Positions 21,325-30,726 of a DNA stretch of 64,000 nucleotides are shown here, piece by piece. Source of the DNA: JAVJSD01 sp040219575 (GTDB lineage Bacteria; Planctomycetota; Planctomycetia; Pirellulales; Pirellulaceae). Each line of letters opens with the position of its first letter. Positions within the stretch are counted from its first letter, which is position 1. Location of the stretch: assembly GCA_040219575.1 (NCBI GenBank), contig JAVJSD010000104.1, forward strand, positions 124,001 through 188,000. The letters run 5' to 3'. Under the pieces are notes generated by a model. That model searched no databases. It was given only the letters and a program-made list of their open reading frames with translations, and was not told the DNA's origin. The position numbers were made by a program, and so were the translations under genes.

Positions 21325-21406
21325 AACCGCTGATGAACGCTGACAGGACGCTGATGGAAGTCGAAATTCCTCTTCATTAGCGTCCGATGAGCGTTTATCA
21401 GCGGTT
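21325..21406. repeat. Long imperfect hairpin repeat
   Basis: Arms 21325-21360 and 21372-21406 pair over about 35 positions at roughly 80 percent (outer sequence AACCGCTGATGAACGC, with the inner part containing GGACGCT). It lies in the 299-bp gap between the dehydrogenase stop and the DUF1598 start. There is no T-run. It is probably another interspersed palindromic repeat rather than a terminator. Confidence 0.6.
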
Positions 21407-21463
21407 CCTTTCAGAATCGGGTACGGCCAACCATCTGCCGGAGCGCCCCTCGGTTGTTCCGAC

Positions 21464-22444
21464 CTACGGATTCACGGGGCAGCGCAGCGGCTGGCCGCGG
21501 AGGCCGGCCAACAGGTTGTCGGCGGCGATTTCGGCCATGCCGTTGCGGCTGGAGACCGTGCCGCTGGCGATGTGGGGGGCGATCACGCAGTTGGACAGCG
21601 TCAGCAACGGATCGTCCATGGCGATCGGCTCGGGATCGGTCACGTCGAGCCCGGCCGCGAAGATCTCGCCGTCGCGCAGGGCCTCGTACAGATCGCGCTG
21701 CACGTGGATCGGCCCTCGGGCGCTGTTGATGAAGACGGCGGTGTCTTTCATCTTGCGGAAGGCCGCGGCGTCGAACAGGCCCTGGGTCGATTCGTTCAAA
21801 TCGACGTGCACCGAGACAAAGTCCGACTCGGCCAGCAACGTCTCGAAATCGACCTGCTTTGCTTGCAGGTTTTCCTCGGCGTGCTCGTTTTGATATTTGT
21901 CGTGGTACAGCACCTGCATGCCCCAGCCGCCGTGACAGCGCTGCGCCATGCTGTAGCCGATGCGGCCCATGCCGACGATTCCGATCGTCCGGCCGACCAG
22001 GTCGACGCCGATGTGGCCCAGCGGTTGCCAGGTCTTCCACCTGCCGGCGCGGACGTAATCCTGCCCTTCGACGATCCGCCGCGCGGCGGAGATCAGCAGC
22101 GCGAAGGCCATGTCGGCGGTGGCGTCGGTGAGTACGCCGGGTGTGTTGCCCACGCGGATGCCGCGCCGCGTGGCCTCGTCGATGTCGATGTTGTTGTAGC
22201 CGACGGCGAAGTTGCTGATCGCCTTGAGCCGCTCACCTGCCGCGTCCATGAATTCGGCGTCGACCTTTTCCGTGAGCAGCGTCAGCACGCCGTCGCAACC
22301 GGCGATCTTCTCCAGCAGCACCTCGCGCGAAGGGGGCAGCGGTTGGTCCCACACTTCGCACTGGCAGGCGGCTCGCACCTTCTCCAGCCCAGCCGCGGGA
22401 ATCTCACGGGTGACGAACACTTTGCATTGGGAGGTGTCGGACAT
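21464..22444 (-). CDS. D-isomer 2-hydroxyacid dehydrogenase (glyoxylate reductase-like)
   Basis: An NAD(P)-dependent oxidoreductase of 326 aa interconverting a 2-oxoacid and a D-2-hydroxyacid, most like glyoxylate/hydroxypyruvate reductases. The NAD motif GIVGMGRIG lies mid-protein, the catalytic Arg is in NSARGP, the Glu in DPEPIAMDDPL and the His in APHIAS. N-terminal SNFAVGYNNID and NTPGVLTDATAD are the family's substrate-domain signatures. No signal peptide. No neighbour points to a pathway, so the substrate stays open. Confidence 0.93.
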   Translation of the reverse strand: MSDTSQCKVFVTREIPAAGLEKVRAACQCEVWDQPLPPSREVLLEKIAGCDGVLTLLTEKVDAEFMDAAGERLKAISNFAVGYNNIDIDEATRRGIRVGNTPGVLTDATADMAFALLISAARRIVEGQDYVRAGRWKTWQPLGHIGVDLVGRTIGIVGMGRIGYSMAQRCHGGWGMQVLYHDKYQNEHAEENLQAKQVDFETLLAESDFVSVHVDLNESTQGLFDAAAFRKMKDTAVFINSARGPIHVQRDLYEALRDGEIFAAGLDVTDPEPIAMDDPLLTLSNCVIAPHIASGTVSSRNGMAEIAADNLLAGLRGQPLRCPVNP

Positions 22445-22626
22445 GGCGGGATGGCAACAGGGAAGGTGGGAATCGGTTCAGATGGCGATTGTAGCCGATC
22501 CCAACATCGGGTGGGTTTATTGAGGACTGCATTTCCAATAGTCGACGCAACATCGCGAGGGACTCGTTTATTGAGGCCTGCATTGTCAGTGCCGACGAAG
22601 TAGCAAGGAATGTTGTTTAATTTAGC

Positions 22627-22750
22627 TTTAGCTTGACCGCAGGCCCAACGGGCCGCGCGCCGCGGGACGTTCCGCTGCGATCTCTCGTGACGTCGTTCCT
22701 CCTCGCCCCTGGCGCGTGCTCCCGCGCAGCCCGCTGGGCTTGCGGCTAAA
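22627..22750. repeat. REP-like inverted repeat around a non-coding stretch
   Basis: Left arm 22627-22653 (TTTAGC ... CGCAGGCCCA) and right arm 22729-22750 (TGGGCTTGCGGCTAAA) are imperfect reverse complements. In the same gene-free gap (22445-22886) are two imperfect direct repeats beginning GTTTATTGAGG near 22516 and 22566. No coding frame with family resemblance is seen. The gap ends at the IS1634-family element. Confidence 0.5.
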
Positions 22751-22886
22751 CTACCTTCGTTAGAATTGTCGTCGGCAATGAATTGCGCAGGCCTCCAGGA
22801 CGGCAAGCCGCAGGCGTCGGCGCGCGCACGACGCTGCACTAGCTGGAAACGTTGCCGCAACGATCCGCCGTCTCCTGCGGCTTGCT

Positions 22887-24758
22887 GTTAAACTTGTTTT
22901 CCGCAACCTAAAGTTTTTCCAAAATTGCTCTTGCGCCATTCCGCCAGACTCGCCATCTTAGCGGCATGACGCAAATCTGGTACGGACGCCAAACGAACGC
23001 CGAAGGTGTGAACTGTGGCACCCTGGCTTTGATTGCGCCATTGATGGAACGCATGCAGATCGAACGGATCATTAACCAACACATTCCGGCCGACCAACAG
23101 GCGGAGTTTGATCACGGCCGGGTTTTGAGTTTGCTGATGGCAGCGCGGCTCTACAGCCCTGTAGCTTTGGACAACGTGGCGGAATGGGCTGGCGAGTCCG
23201 GCGCCGATCTGTTGTGGGGCATGCCGCTGGAGAAGATCAATGACGACCGACTCGGCCGTTCCTTGGACGCTTTCTTCACCCAGCGGCATTCGATCCTGGC
23301 GAGCCTCGCCTTGCACGTGGCCCAAGAGTTTGACGTGCCTCTGAACGATGTGCACTACGATCCGACGCACATCGTTTTTCATGGGGCTTATGAGAGTTCT
23401 CAGCCGCGGGCGGGCGTCGTGGGCGACGGAGTCGTGCGCAGCGACGACTTGCTGGATCCGGCGCATATCACCAAAGGACGAGCGGGCCAAGACACGCCCG
23501 ACGGCGTCCAGTTGGTGCACGCGGGATTGTTTACTCACGTGGATGAGTACGGACCGCTGCCCATCTACGGTCACACTGTCGACGGAAATCAGAACGGACG
23601 CACGGCCGTCCGCGAAGGTTGGGAGTTGGTGCGTCAACGCCTGAAGCCACAGAAGTTGACGATGATCTCCGATCGCGGCACGTTTTCGGCTGGCCACCTG
23701 GCCCGACTCCGGGAAGCCGACTGCCGCGCGATCTGTTCGGCGCCTTGGAACGAGTTTCGTCCGCTGTTCGATGCACAGTTCAAGAGGTTGAAGTGGAAGC
23801 AGGCCAGCTACTTGTCGATTGAACAGCAGCGTCGCCGCGATACGAACAGCGAATTGCCTCGCGAGCATTACGAGTTGGCGGTGGTCAAGCATTCGCTCGA
23901 GCACGAAGGAGCGACGATCCCCTGTCGGGTGATCTTCGTTTTCAGCACAGCCGATCAGAAGGTGGTGCGTAAGCAACGCGAGAAACAAATCACGAAACTG
24001 CGGGAAGGGCTGCAGAAGCTGCAAAAGAGCGTTGCGGAAGGCCGCCGCAATACCGATCCGGCTTCCGTGTCTCGACGAGTCAATAAACTCCTTGGCAAGA
24101 AGCAGGCGGCCAAGTACTTCCAGTGGGAGTTGATCCCGCTGAACAAGAAGGAGCAAGCCTCGCTGCCGAAACCGCAGTCTGGCTGCAAGCGGCCCACGAA
24201 TCGTTTCCACTTCACGTTCGACAGCCGCGAACGGCGACGGGACGAACAATACGACGGCTACTCCGCCTTGGTGACGACTGTGCCGCTGCAAGAGGGCAGC
24301 GCCGACCTGCTGTTTACGAAATTCAAACAGCAATGCTACAGCGAACAAGTCAACAGTCAGTTCAAGGGGCCGCTGGCGGTACATCCGGTCTTTCTCAAAT
24401 CGCCGCTGCGGGTCGAAGCGTTGGTGTTTCTGATGATCGCCACGCTGATGGTGTACTACTTGCTGCAGCGCATGTACCGACAATCGCTGCCAGACACGGC
24501 ATCGACCAAACAACGCCGCACGACAAGCAAGACGCTGCTGCGGGCCTTCTCGACCTACATCGTATTCATTCATCGCACGCCACTCGGTCGTGAGGTTCGG
24601 CCCTCGCGGCCGACGAAACGTCAAACTGAAATCCTGCGGCAGTTGGGCCTGCCGTCACCTGCTCAACGCTTACGAACCCGCCTACCACGCGCCCCTACGC
24701 GCTAACGACGACGACCCGCGGCGCAGCGCGCGCATGGTTGCGGAAAATCAGGTTAAAC
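22887..24758 (+). mobile_element. IS1634-family (IS4-like) insertion sequence
   Basis: A transposase gene is bracketed by imperfect inverted repeats: left end GTTAAAC..TTTTCCGCAACC at 22887-22908, right end GGTTGCGGAAAA..GTTAAAC at 24736-24758. The inner 12 bases match exactly. The exact outer ends and target duplication are not clear to me. The right end is about 33 bp from the stop of the propeller gene, so insertion fell in its 3' flank without breaking a visible gene. Confidence 0.8.
22966..24705 (+). CDS. IS1634-family DDE transposase
   Basis: A full-length 579-aa transposase that looks intact. Catalytic acidic residues fit DDE spacing: Asp in HYDPTHIVF (about residue 128), Asp in MISDRGTFSAG (about 230) and Glu in SEQVNSQFKGPLAVHP (about 462), the last within the family's Y-x-x-R/Q...E-type region. 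The long insert between the second and third residues, with basic coiled-coil-like KQREKQITKLREGLQKLQKS, is normal for this family. The ATG at 22966 sits 58 bp inside the left terminal repeat. Confidence 0.92.
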   Translation: MTQIWYGRQTNAEGVNCGTLALIAPLMERMQIERIINQHIPADQQAEFDHGRVLSLLMAARLYSPVALDNVAEWAGESGADLLWGMPLEKINDDRLGRSLDAFFTQRHSILASLALHVAQEFDVPLNDVHYDPTHIVFHGAYESSQPRAGVVGDGVVRSDDLLDPAHITKGRAGQDTPDGVQLVHAGLFTHVDEYGPLPIYGHTVDGNQNGRTAVREGWELVRQRLKPQKLTMISDRGTFSAGHLARLREADCRAICSAPWNEFRPLFDAQFKRLKWKQASYLSIEQQRRRDTNSELPREHYELAVVKHSLEHEGATIPCRVIFVFSTADQKVVRKQREKQITKLREGLQKLQKSVAEGRRNTDPASVSRRVNKLLGKKQAAKYFQWELIPLNKKEQASLPKPQSGCKRPTNRFHFTFDSRERRRDEQYDGYSALVTTVPLQEGSADLLFTKFKQQCYSEQVNSQFKGPLAVHPVFLKSPLRVEALVFLMIATLMVYYLLQRMYRQSLPDTASTKQRRTTSKTLLRAFSTYIVFIHRTPLGREVRPSRPTKRQTEILRQLGLPSPAQRLRTRLPRAPTR

Positions 24759-24790
24759 CCAGCGGCTCAGGGCTCGTTGCTTGTCTTGAG

Positions 24791-27700
24791 CTACTCGCGA
24801 ATGACCTCGATCGCCGAGAGCACCGGCGGCAGCTTGGTGCGGGGAACGAGTTCGACGGTGAGATTGCGTTCGACGTCCACGCCTTCGTACGTGGTGACGT
24901 AGGCCTTGCGGACGCCGGCTTGCGTGGTGATGTCGAGCGCCTCGTCCACGACTTCGCCGTTGAGCTTGATGTCGAACACGCGCTCGCCCTTGGCCACGTC
25001 GTCGAGTTCGGCGAAGTACAGCTTCACCTTGTACGCAGCCGGTTCGTCGTCCTTGCCGAGCAGGGTGAGTTCGGTCTTCAGCAGGCCCTCGGCCGACGAA
25101 CTGAACAGCCAGGGGACGTCGCCGCCGCTCACGCCGGCCGACTCGCTGTTGAGCGAAACGTACTTGCCGCCCGCGGCCAGCGTGGTGGGAATCGTGAAGT
25201 CGTACTCCAGGCGGCCGACGGTGTTGGGCCGCGGGTATCCCAGCCACAGGCCGTCGAAGCTGTCGCGACGGTCGCCGGGAGCGCCGAAGTTGATCGCCAG
25301 CCGCTTGACCGGCGTCTGCGTGCCTTGGGCGCTGTAGATGTTCCAGGTCTTCCGCTCTTCGCGCGGTTCGAGCACCACGGTCGAGGCGATCGAGAACTGA
25401 CACACGCAGCCAGCGCTGGCCTCGGGAATCATCACCACGCCGTTGGCCGGCAGCACGTTGATCCAGCAACCGGTGCGGTGGCCGGCGAAGTGGGCCGCGC
25501 CGCTGTCGCTGTACAGGTCGTAGTAGCCCGTGTAGCCGCTGCGGAAGAACAGCGTATTGGGCGTGGCGGTGATCGGGCCACAGTGATGCCCGGGCCGGCT
25601 GAACTGCCACTTCACCTCTTCTCCGGTAAGCGGATGCTGCCGCATTTTCTCCTTGCCGGTATGCAGGTCGAAGGCCCACGGTTCGGCGAAGACTTCGTCG
25701 CCGACGACGATCGGGCGATGGCGGTAGTTGGCGTCCTTGTCCCACAGCTTGTCGCCGCTTTCGGCGTCGAGCACGACGATCCGCCGCTCGTTGAACTGGC
25801 CGGAGAGGAACTGCCGCCAGTAGTGGCCGTTGGCGTTGGCGCCGCAGACGACCACGTGTCCGTCGTGGACCATGATCGTGAGTTCGCCGCCGCCGATGCC
25901 GACGCGGCTGCAGTTGGTCACATCGACCGGCTTGGACCACAACTTCTCGCCCGTTTTGGCGTCGATCGCCACCACGCGGCGGACGTCGAGCTTCTTCAGT
26001 TCTTCCTCTTTCTTCTTCGCTTCTTCCGGAGGGAGTTTCTTCAGCTCGCTCTTGTCGGCGGCGAGCAAGGCGTCGCGCTCCTCGGGCGTGATCGTGCTTT
26101 CGATGAAGTAAATGCGTCCGTCGCCCACCGCGATGGTGACGTGCATGATGTTTTCGCCGCGGTACATCCAGTGCTGTTTGCCGCTGACGGGATCGACGGC
26201 GAAGATGCCGTCGGTGGCGTGAGCCACCGTGTGGCCGCGACGCCGCAGGGCGGCCGCCAGTTCGCTGCGGACCGTGTTGGTGCCCAGCAGCATGCCGTCG
26301 TAATGGGCGACGTATCCCCAGGCCCGCGGAATTTCATCGCGGGCCGGGGGCGTCTTGTGCACTTTGACGATCTCGCCGGTGGCGGCGTCGATCACGGTGC
26401 ACGTGTCGTCGACCGAGACGAACAGGTAGTCGTCGCTGGCGGCCAGGTTGCTGGTCTCTTCGTTGTTGAACACCCCGGTGCGGATGGCGCCCGGGTTCTT
26501 GTATTCCCACAGGTACAGGCCGTTGTAGGCGTCGTAGCACATGATGTTGTCGACGCCCTGGATGAACATCCGGCCGTTGGTGGAAAGCGGCGCGGCGGCG
26601 GCCTCGTGGCGGTTGATCATCGGCGCCGGGCCGGGATCGCCGTACCACAGCACGCCCATGCCGCCCTTGACGCGGTAGTCGTTGCTCATCGAGGTGTTGG
26701 CGACGTCGCCATATTGATGCGACCACTCGCCCGCGCCGGGCAACTTACCGCGCGTGAGGACGCCGTGGCGGTCGGCGACTTCGATCTCTCCCTCGCGGGC
26801 GATGGGCGTCTCCTCGAGAGCCGTGCGAATCGACGCGGCGGAGAGCGCTTTCGCGCCGGGCGCCGACTCGGGAGCGCCGACGTAGAACATTCCGCCGCAG
26901 GGCTTCACGCAGCGCGTGATCTCGGCCGGATCGCCAGGGAGCCGACCGGTCAGCAGCAGCGAATCAGAAACGACCAGGTTGGCGAAGTAGTTCGAGATCG
27001 GCATGGCCGACGGATCGCCGTGGATGATCGTCACGCGGGAGCCGTACAGGCCCGCCTTGTCGAGCGCGGCCCGGGCGGCGGCCACCTTGGCGGCGTCGGC
27101 CTCCACGCCGTATACCCGCAGCTTGCTTTGCCGGGCGAGTTCGTACGCCAGGCGTCCCTGCTCGCTGCCGACAACCAGGCAGAAGCCGCGATTGAGCTTG
27201 GTGCGTTTGAGGATGTCGGCCGCGGCGGTGCGGTACATCTCGCTCAGATCGTCTTCGGCGAACGGCGTCGTCGTGCGCTCGCCGGGGATCTGCCGCGTTT
27301 GGGCCAATTTGTGCGCGGCGGGAGTGGCGAAACAATAGATCTTGCCCTGGTCGGTGCTGACGTACAGCCGGCCGTCGCTGGCGGCGAGCCCATCCGCCTG
27401 GCCGTCGACCTTCGCCTCCCAGACGACGTCGCCCGTGGCGGCGTCGAGCATGGCGACGTGGTCGACGCCGCCCGCGATGACCTTGTCCTTGAGCGCGATC
27501 AACGACGCGCTGTCGGCCAGCGGCGTGCTCCACAACACACCGACCTCCGAAAGCTCGGCGATCCTCTTCGTCAAATCGTTCAGCTTGTCGCGATAGACTT
27601 CCGGCTTGAGCGAACCGCGGGCACGCTGCAAGGCGACGAGTTGCATGTTGAGGTCTTGCCGTTCGACGGTGGCCTTGGTGTGGGCGGCGCGATCCATGGC

Positions 27701-28705
27701 GGCGATCCGCCGGCCGTCGGCGGCGTAACCTTTGTCGTCGGAAATTACGAGCTGCGTGCCAGTAATCCAGGCGTAACCGACCGAACCGGTCTTCTGATCC
27801 ATGGCCAGGAAATGGTGATCGCCCGAGGTGTAAATCTGGCCGTCGGCCAGCACCGCCTTGTAGCCGCCCACCACGCCGCCGGCGGCGCCGCGCCAACTGT
27901 GCGTGCGTTTGTACAGATCCTCGCCCGAGGCCCGATCGAAAGCGGCCGGCAGCGAACGGCCCGAGGGGACGAACAGCAGTTCGCCCGAGGTGAGCAGGTA
28001 GCCTTGCGGCGAGAGGTCGTTGCGGCCGGCGTCCTCCTGGCTGATGTGATCGTTGCGCCACACGATCTTGCCGGTGTCGGCCTCGACCGCGGCCAGGTAG
28101 ACCGTCTCGTGGGGAAACACCCCGGCGCCGAAGTAGGCGACGCCGTCTTCGATCATCACGCCGGTACGCACCGGCCAGCGGGAGATCATCCGTCCGCGGG
28201 CCAGCAGGCGGTCGTCTTCCGGCCCGACGCGCAGCTTCCAGACGACGTCGCCGCTGTCGGCGTCGAAGCAGTACACGTGCCCGTCGTCGCTGCCGACGTA
28301 CAACTTGCCTTGCCAGTATGTCGGAGCGAGGCGGTTGGGCGCGGCGGTGAAGGCGGTCCACAGCACATCGCCCGTGGCGGCGTCGACGGCGTACACCTTG
28401 TTATCGACCGAGGAGCCGAAAAACACCTTGCCGCCGGCGCTGACGACCTGAATGGCGCGGTCGTAGGCCACGCGATGCTTCATCAACTTGCCTTCGATCG
28501 CCTCGTCGCGCGGACCGGCCCAGGCCATCTCGGGGGGGGCGGGCGCCGTGTACACCCACTCCAGGGAAAGCGGCGCGGCCATCGATTCCGGCGAAGCCCC
28601 ACTGCGAGAGTTGTCGTACTGCCAGGCAGGCCAGTCGGCGGCACGACTGTTGGAGGTCACAACCAGCAGCGCGATGAGGATCAGCCAGAGGGAGAGGCGC
28701 TTCAT
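24791..28705 (-). CDS. Giant secreted PQQ-type beta-propeller protein with inserted methyltransferase-like and malectin-like domains
   Basis: A 1304-aa exported protein. The signal peptide is LWLILIALLVVTSNSRA-A. Propeller blades with the repeated pattern VYAVDAATGDVLW / YCFDADSGDVVW / VVAIDAKTGEKLW fill residues about 20-490 and 680-1100. Between them (about 540-660) is a Rossmann-like methyltransferase stretch (GFCLVVGSEQGRLAYELARQ ... VYGVEADAAKVAAARAAL). The last 180 residues resemble malectin, a carbohydrate-binding fold (AINFGAPGDRRDSF, KVKLYFAELDDV, FDIKLNGEVV). A Lys/Glu-rich coiled stretch (EEAKKKEEELKKLDV) lies near 930. The ATG at 28705 is chosen for its signal peptide. The plus-strand frame over this gene is a GC-driven shadow. 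Confidence 0.9.
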   Translation of the reverse strand: MKRLSLWLILIALLVVTSNSRAADWPAWQYDNSRSGASPESMAAPLSLEWVYTAPAPPEMAWAGPRDEAIEGKLMKHRVAYDRAIQVVSAGGKVFFGSSVDNKVYAVDAATGDVLWTAFTAAPNRLAPTYWQGKLYVGSDDGHVYCFDADSGDVVWKLRVGPEDDRLLARGRMISRWPVRTGVMIEDGVAYFGAGVFPHETVYLAAVEADTGKIVWRNDHISQEDAGRNDLSPQGYLLTSGELLFVPSGRSLPAAFDRASGEDLYKRTHSWRGAAGGVVGGYKAVLADGQIYTSGDHHFLAMDQKTGSVGYAWITGTQLVISDDKGYAADGRRIAAMDRAAHTKATVERQDLNMQLVALQRARGSLKPEVYRDKLNDLTKRIAELSEVGVLWSTPLADSASLIALKDKVIAGGVDHVAMLDAATGDVVWEAKVDGQADGLAASDGRLYVSTDQGKIYCFATPAAHKLAQTRQIPGERTTTPFAEDDLSEMYRTAAADILKRTKLNRGFCLVVGSEQGRLAYELARQSKLRVYGVEADAAKVAAARAALDKAGLYGSRVTIIHGDPSAMPISNYFANLVVSDSLLLTGRLPGDPAEITRCVKPCGGMFYVGAPESAPGAKALSAASIRTALEETPIAREGEIEVADRHGVLTRGKLPGAGEWSHQYGDVANTSMSNDYRVKGGMGVLWYGDPGPAPMINRHEAAAAPLSTNGRMFIQGVDNIMCYDAYNGLYLWEYKNPGAIRTGVFNNEETSNLAASDDYLFVSVDDTCTVIDAATGEIVKVHKTPPARDEIPRAWGYVAHYDGMLLGTNTVRSELAAALRRRGHTVAHATDGIFAVDPVSGKQHWMYRGENIMHVTIAVGDGRIYFIESTITPEERDALLAADKSELKKLPPEEAKKKEEELKKLDVRRVVAIDAKTGEKLWSKPVDVTNCSRVGIGGGELTIMVHDGHVVVCGANANGHYWRQFLSGQFNERRIVVLDAESGDKLWDKDANYRHRPIVVGDEVFAEPWAFDLHTGKEKMRQHPLTGEEVKWQFSRPGHHCGPITATPNTLFFRSGYTGYYDLYSDSGAAHFAGHRTGCWINVLPANGVVMIPEASAGCVCQFSIASTVVLEPREERKTWNIYSAQGTQTPVKRLAINFGAPGDRRDSFDGLWLGYPRPNTVGRLEYDFTIPTTLAAGGKYVSLNSESAGVSGGDVPWLFSSSAEGLLKTELTLLGKDDEPAAYKVKLYFAELDDVAKGERVFDIKLNGEVVDEALDITTQAGVRKAYVTTYEGVDVERNLTVELVPRTKLPPVLSAIEVIRE

Positions 28706-28981
28706 GTTCGGCCTTTCGCGGAAGGAAGCAGGAGAGCGGAGGGGGCGGCGTGATGGAAGTATTCTAATCCAAATCCGCACTGCCACGCCACATCGCGGCC
28801 ACGCCGCATGGCAGCCCTTGCACGACGCCGCGCGAGGGCCGAGAATCGTAGGCCACGCCACGAAGCAGGTTCGCCGCCTGCCATGATCCGCCCACACTGC
28901 TTGCCCGCACTACTTGCTCGCCGAGCAATCGCCGCGGCAGGCCGCAACCCGCCCCACGCGCCTTCCAAACAGGAACTACTC

Positions 28982-29899
28982 ATGCCCTCTCTGAATCCCG
29001 AACGTTTGCGCACCGTGCAACTTGTCCCGCTGACCGCCTACGACGCCCAAGGCCGGCTGCATCTCGATCCGATGCGGCAGCTCAACCAGCGGTTGTTCGA
29101 AGCCGGTGTGCGGTGCTTCATTCCCTGCGCCGGCAGCGCCGAGTTTCACAGCCTCGACGCCGACGAGATCACGGCCGCCGTCAAGATGACGCGCCAGCTG
29201 ACCGGCGACGAGGCGCTCGTCATCGCCCCGGTCGGCGGTGAACATCGCGCGGCGGTTGAACTCGGCAAGCGGGCGCTCGACGCCGGGGCCGAAGCGGTGC
29301 TGGTCATGCCGCTCACGTTTCCCTACCTCTCCGACGAGGGCGCGCGGGATTACTACCTGCGGATGATGGACGCGCTGCGTTGCCCGACGCTGGTGTACAA
29401 GAAGGCCGCCTGTCCGTCGGACAAGCTGCTGCTGGAACTCGCCGATCACGAGCAGATGGTGGGTGTGAAGTACGCGGTGAACGAAATCGACGCCTTCAAT
29501 CGCGTGGTCCAGGCAGACGGCGGACGCATCGAGTGGATCTGCGGCAACGCCGAACGCTTCGCGCCGTTTCTGGCGCTGGCCGGTTCGACCGGCTACACCA
29601 GCGGCGCCGGCAATCTCGTGCCGCGCCTGACGCTCGCCATGCACGCGGCGCTTGCGGCCGGCGACTACGCCGAGGCGATGCGTCTGCAACAGTTGATCCT
29701 GCCGATCGAGCACTTCCGCGCTCGGGCCGACAACTCCTTCAACATCTCGTTCCTCAAGCACGCCATCACCCACACCGGCCTCGACTTCGGCCCGCCGCGC
29801 GTCCCCAACCGCCAGCTGACGGCGGCCGAGAAACAGGAAATCGACGCCATGATGCCGGCCATCCTCGAGGCGGAAAACGCCCTGGCCGTCCCGGCGTAA
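28982..29899 (+). CDS. DapA/NAL-family lyase (dihydrodipicolinate synthase-like)
   Basis: A class I Schiff-base aldolase of 305 aa with a TIM barrel. VQLVPLTAYDAQGRLHLD is the family's opening strand, the Tyr of CPTLVYKKA is the usual catalytic tyrosine position, and the Lys of VGVKYAVNEID is the Schiff-base lysine. The GG-S/T-S/T motif is altered (IPCAGSAEF), so it is probably not DapA itself but a sugar-acid or 5-dehydro-4-deoxyglucarate-type member. The ATG at 28982 fits the fold; upstream codons do not. It is divergent from the propeller gene over 276 bp. Confidence 0.88.
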   Translation: MPSLNPERLRTVQLVPLTAYDAQGRLHLDPMRQLNQRLFEAGVRCFIPCAGSAEFHSLDADEITAAVKMTRQLTGDEALVIAPVGGEHRAAVELGKRALDAGAEAVLVMPLTFPYLSDEGARDYYLRMMDALRCPTLVYKKAACPSDKLLLELADHEQMVGVKYAVNEIDAFNRVVQADGGRIEWICGNAERFAPFLALAGSTGYTSGAGNLVPRLTLAMHAALAAGDYAEAMRLQQLILPIEHFRARADNSFNISFLKHAITHTGLDFGPPRVPNRQLTAAEKQEIDAMMPAILEAENALAVPA

Positions 29900-29910
29900 T
29901 TTCACCCAAC

Positions 29911-30151
29911 CCCCAAGCCGACGGCTCCGCCGTCGTCGTTTCGGATTCCGCGATTGGGCCGGCCGCAATCCCCAAGCCGACGGCTTCGCCGTCGTTTGTT
30001 ACCCCACGACGGCGGAGCCGTCGGCTTGGGACGGGATCATTTCGTGCAACAATGCGGGTTGAGGGCCGGTTGATATTCCACACCCAAGCCGACGGCTTCG
30101 CCGTCGCCGCCATCCAATTCCGCCTCAAGCCGACGGCTTTGCCGTCGCGGG
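29911..30151. repeat. REP cluster on the 3' side of the RAYT gene (five units)
   Basis: Units with core GACGGC-NNN-GCCGTC and flank CCCAAGCC lie at 29911-29938, 29971-29995, 30006-30030, 30083-30107 and 30124-30148. The second and third face each other as a 25-bp inverted pair with a 10-nt spacer, giving one large hairpin. The loop varies (TCC, TTC, TTT) while the stem is kept. The last unit ends two bases before the stop codon of the RAYT gene. Confidence 0.9.
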
Positions 30152-30152
30152 T

Positions 30153-30704
30153 TTAGCGCACGGGCAACAACTCCGGATCAACCGGCCAGGTCTTCACGAG
30201 GCAGCCTTCCTGTTCGTGTCGACTCACGTAGTCAATGGCCGCCTCGAGATCACGTTGCGCCGTCTTCGACTTCATATCGCAACCTTTGGTCCAAGTCCTC
30301 TTGGCGGAGAAACCAGCATCCTTCAATCGCTCCGTCACTTTCGCCTTCATGCGCCCCACCGTGAGGCGGATTCGCCGCTCGGCGAAAAGCGCCACCCAAT
30401 GCACGTGCTGCGAACCAACGGCCAGCGCCGCGGAGGGAATCTCGAGTTCATCGACCTCCTCCAGGATGCGTTCGAACACAAGAGGCATCTGTGCGGTGGA
30501 AAACCGCACCTCCTCGTCCGAGGCGGCGCGAGCCATGCGGTGCTTCACCGCGTGCAATTCGGCCTGATAGACAGGTTCACCCTCTTTGGCGAATCGCTTG
30601 GGAGGCGGCACATAGAAACGCCCTCGCCATGTTCGATAGCGGCGCGGATCGCCGGGAAGCCAACTGGCGTAGGTCGTCCACGTGATCAACCACCACTTGC
30701 CCAT
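30153..30704 (-). CDS. REP-associated tyrosine transposase (RAYT, Y1 HUH family)
   Basis: A 183-aa Y1-type transposase-like protein. The start WWLITWTTYASWLPGDPR is typical of a RAYT subgroup. The HUH motif is H100-V-H102 in VGSQHVHWVAL, and the likely nucleophile is Tyr159 in AIDYVSRHEQEG. RAYTs nick and join single-stranded hairpins and are held to spread REP sequences. It is flanked tightly by REP units on both sides (30124-30148 and 30727-30751), the classical arrangement. The ATG at 30704 is chosen because residues read further upstream come from REP DNA. There is no second copy in the window. Confidence 0.85.
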   Translation of the reverse strand: MGKWWLITWTTYASWLPGDPRRYRTWRGRFYVPPPKRFAKEGEPVYQAELHAVKHRMARAASDEEVRFSTAQMPLVFERILEEVDELEIPSAALAVGSQHVHWVALFAERRIRLTVGRMKAKVTERLKDAGFSAKRTWTKGCDMKSKTAQRDLEAAIDYVSRHEQEGCLVKTWPVDPELLPVR

Positions 30705-30726
30705 CTTGATCGACCCCTTTGTGCTT

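Noticed and set aside
24590..24758. Gene broken by the IS1634-family element
   Set aside because: The flanks of the element show no two halves of a common frame; the propeller gene's stop is intact.
24590..28753. 1387-codon plus-strand open frame
   Set aside because: It lies opposite the propeller gene, whose minus frame has a signal peptide and repeated blade motifs. The plus frame has no recognisable domain and is a GC-driven shadow.
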